Below are positions 5,815-6,065 of a DNA stretch of 6,065 bases, one piece after another. The notes beneath the pieces are model-generated. The model searched no databases, was not told the DNA's origin, and worked only from the letters and a program-made list of their open reading frames with translations. How positions within the stretch are numbered: the stretch's first letter is position 1; each line of letters starts with the position of its first letter. Both the position numbers and the translations under genes were made by a program. Source of the DNA: Bacteroidota bacterium (GTDB lineage Bacteria; Bacteroidota; Bacteroidia; B-17B0; Aurantibacillaceae); the NCBI GenBank assembly GCA_023433205.1, contig JAEZDS010000058.1:1-6065 (forward strand), written 5' to 3'.

Positions 5815-6065
5815 ATGTCTTTACCCGGTGATATTTTTAAAGATATGAAAGTAATAGAGCTGGCGGGCGTGCTGGCCGGTCCATCGGCTGGACAATTTTT
5901 CGCTGAGCTTGGCGCGAAGGTCATCAAAGTAGAAAATCCAAAAACAGGCGGTGATGTTACACGAAGCTGGAAGTTAAAAAAAGAAGATCCATCCTCAGAA
6001 ACAAGCGCGTATTTCTGGAGCGTAAATGCAGGCAAAGAATTTGTAAGTCTTGATCTCACCAATAC
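5815..6065 (+). CDS. Class III (CaiB/BaiF family) CoA-transferase, N-terminal part
   Basis: The first 83 codons of a gene cut by the right edge. The N-terminus shows the family signature: MKVIELAGVLAGPSAGQFFAELGAKVIKVENP split over 11-42, then GGDVTRSW and AGKEFVSLDLTN. Family III CoA-transferases move CoA between an acyl-CoA and a free acid through an enzyme-bound aspartyl-CoA intermediate. The catalytic Asp lies further along the chain, outside the window, so activity and substrate (carnitine, formyl/oxalate, alpha-methylacyl-CoA racemase and others share this fold) cannot be told. ATG at 5815 is chosen because it lies two bases after the pheT stop and about ten residues before the conserved strand; an internal Met at residue 11 is an alternative. 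No signal peptide is present, so it is cytoplasmic. Translation may be coupled to pheT because no ribosome binding site lies in the gap. Confidence 0.93.
   Translation, partial: MSLPGDIFKDMKVIELAGVLAGPSAGQFFAELGAKVIKVENPKTGGDVTRSWKLKKEDPSSETSAYFWSVNAGKEFVSLDLTN

Noticed and set aside
5733..6062. Minus-strand frame of 109 codons at the right edge
   Set aside because: Opposite the end of pheT and the clear CoA-transferase N-terminus, so it is a shadow.

Overview
The window looks like chromosomal DNA from a member of the Bacteroidota. Four things point that way: a secreted protease ending in a type IX secretion (Por-type) sorting domain with Ig-like repeats ahead of it, almost no Shine-Dalgarno sequences before the starts, near-matches to the Bacteroidota -7 promoter element TAnnTTTG, and a partial small gene whose N-terminus resembles a protein type I know only from that phylum. 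This assignment is inferred from sequence features; no search was run.

Layout. Positions 3-191 (minus strand) hold the first 63 codons of a conserved hypothetical gene that runs off the left edge. Positions 192-669 hold no convincing gene. This divergent intergenic region contains a GC-rich stem-loop (214-245), a degenerate heptanucleotide tandem array (394-581, consensus CYTYGTA), a candidate promoter (621-628) and a small CCCC/GGGG hairpin (634-645). Two plus-strand genes follow, only 11 bases apart: a small exported protein of unknown function (670-1080) and a 749-residue secreted metzincin-type zinc protease (1092-3341) with a PPC-like domain, four Ig/PKD-like repeats and a type IX sorting domain. 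After a 56-base gap comes pheT (3398-5812), the complete beta subunit of phenylalanyl-tRNA synthetase. Two bases after it begins a class III (CaiB/BaiF) CoA-transferase gene (5815 onward), cut by the right edge.

How the genes relate. The small exported protein and the protease are probably co-transcribed and may act together outside the cytoplasm. pheT and the CoA-transferase gene are close enough to be one transcript, but their functions are unrelated (translation versus acyl-CoA metabolism). I see no CRISPR array, tRNA or rRNA gene, transposase or other sign of a mobile element. The least explained parts are the heptad array, the unknown exported partner of the protease, and the partial minus-strand gene.
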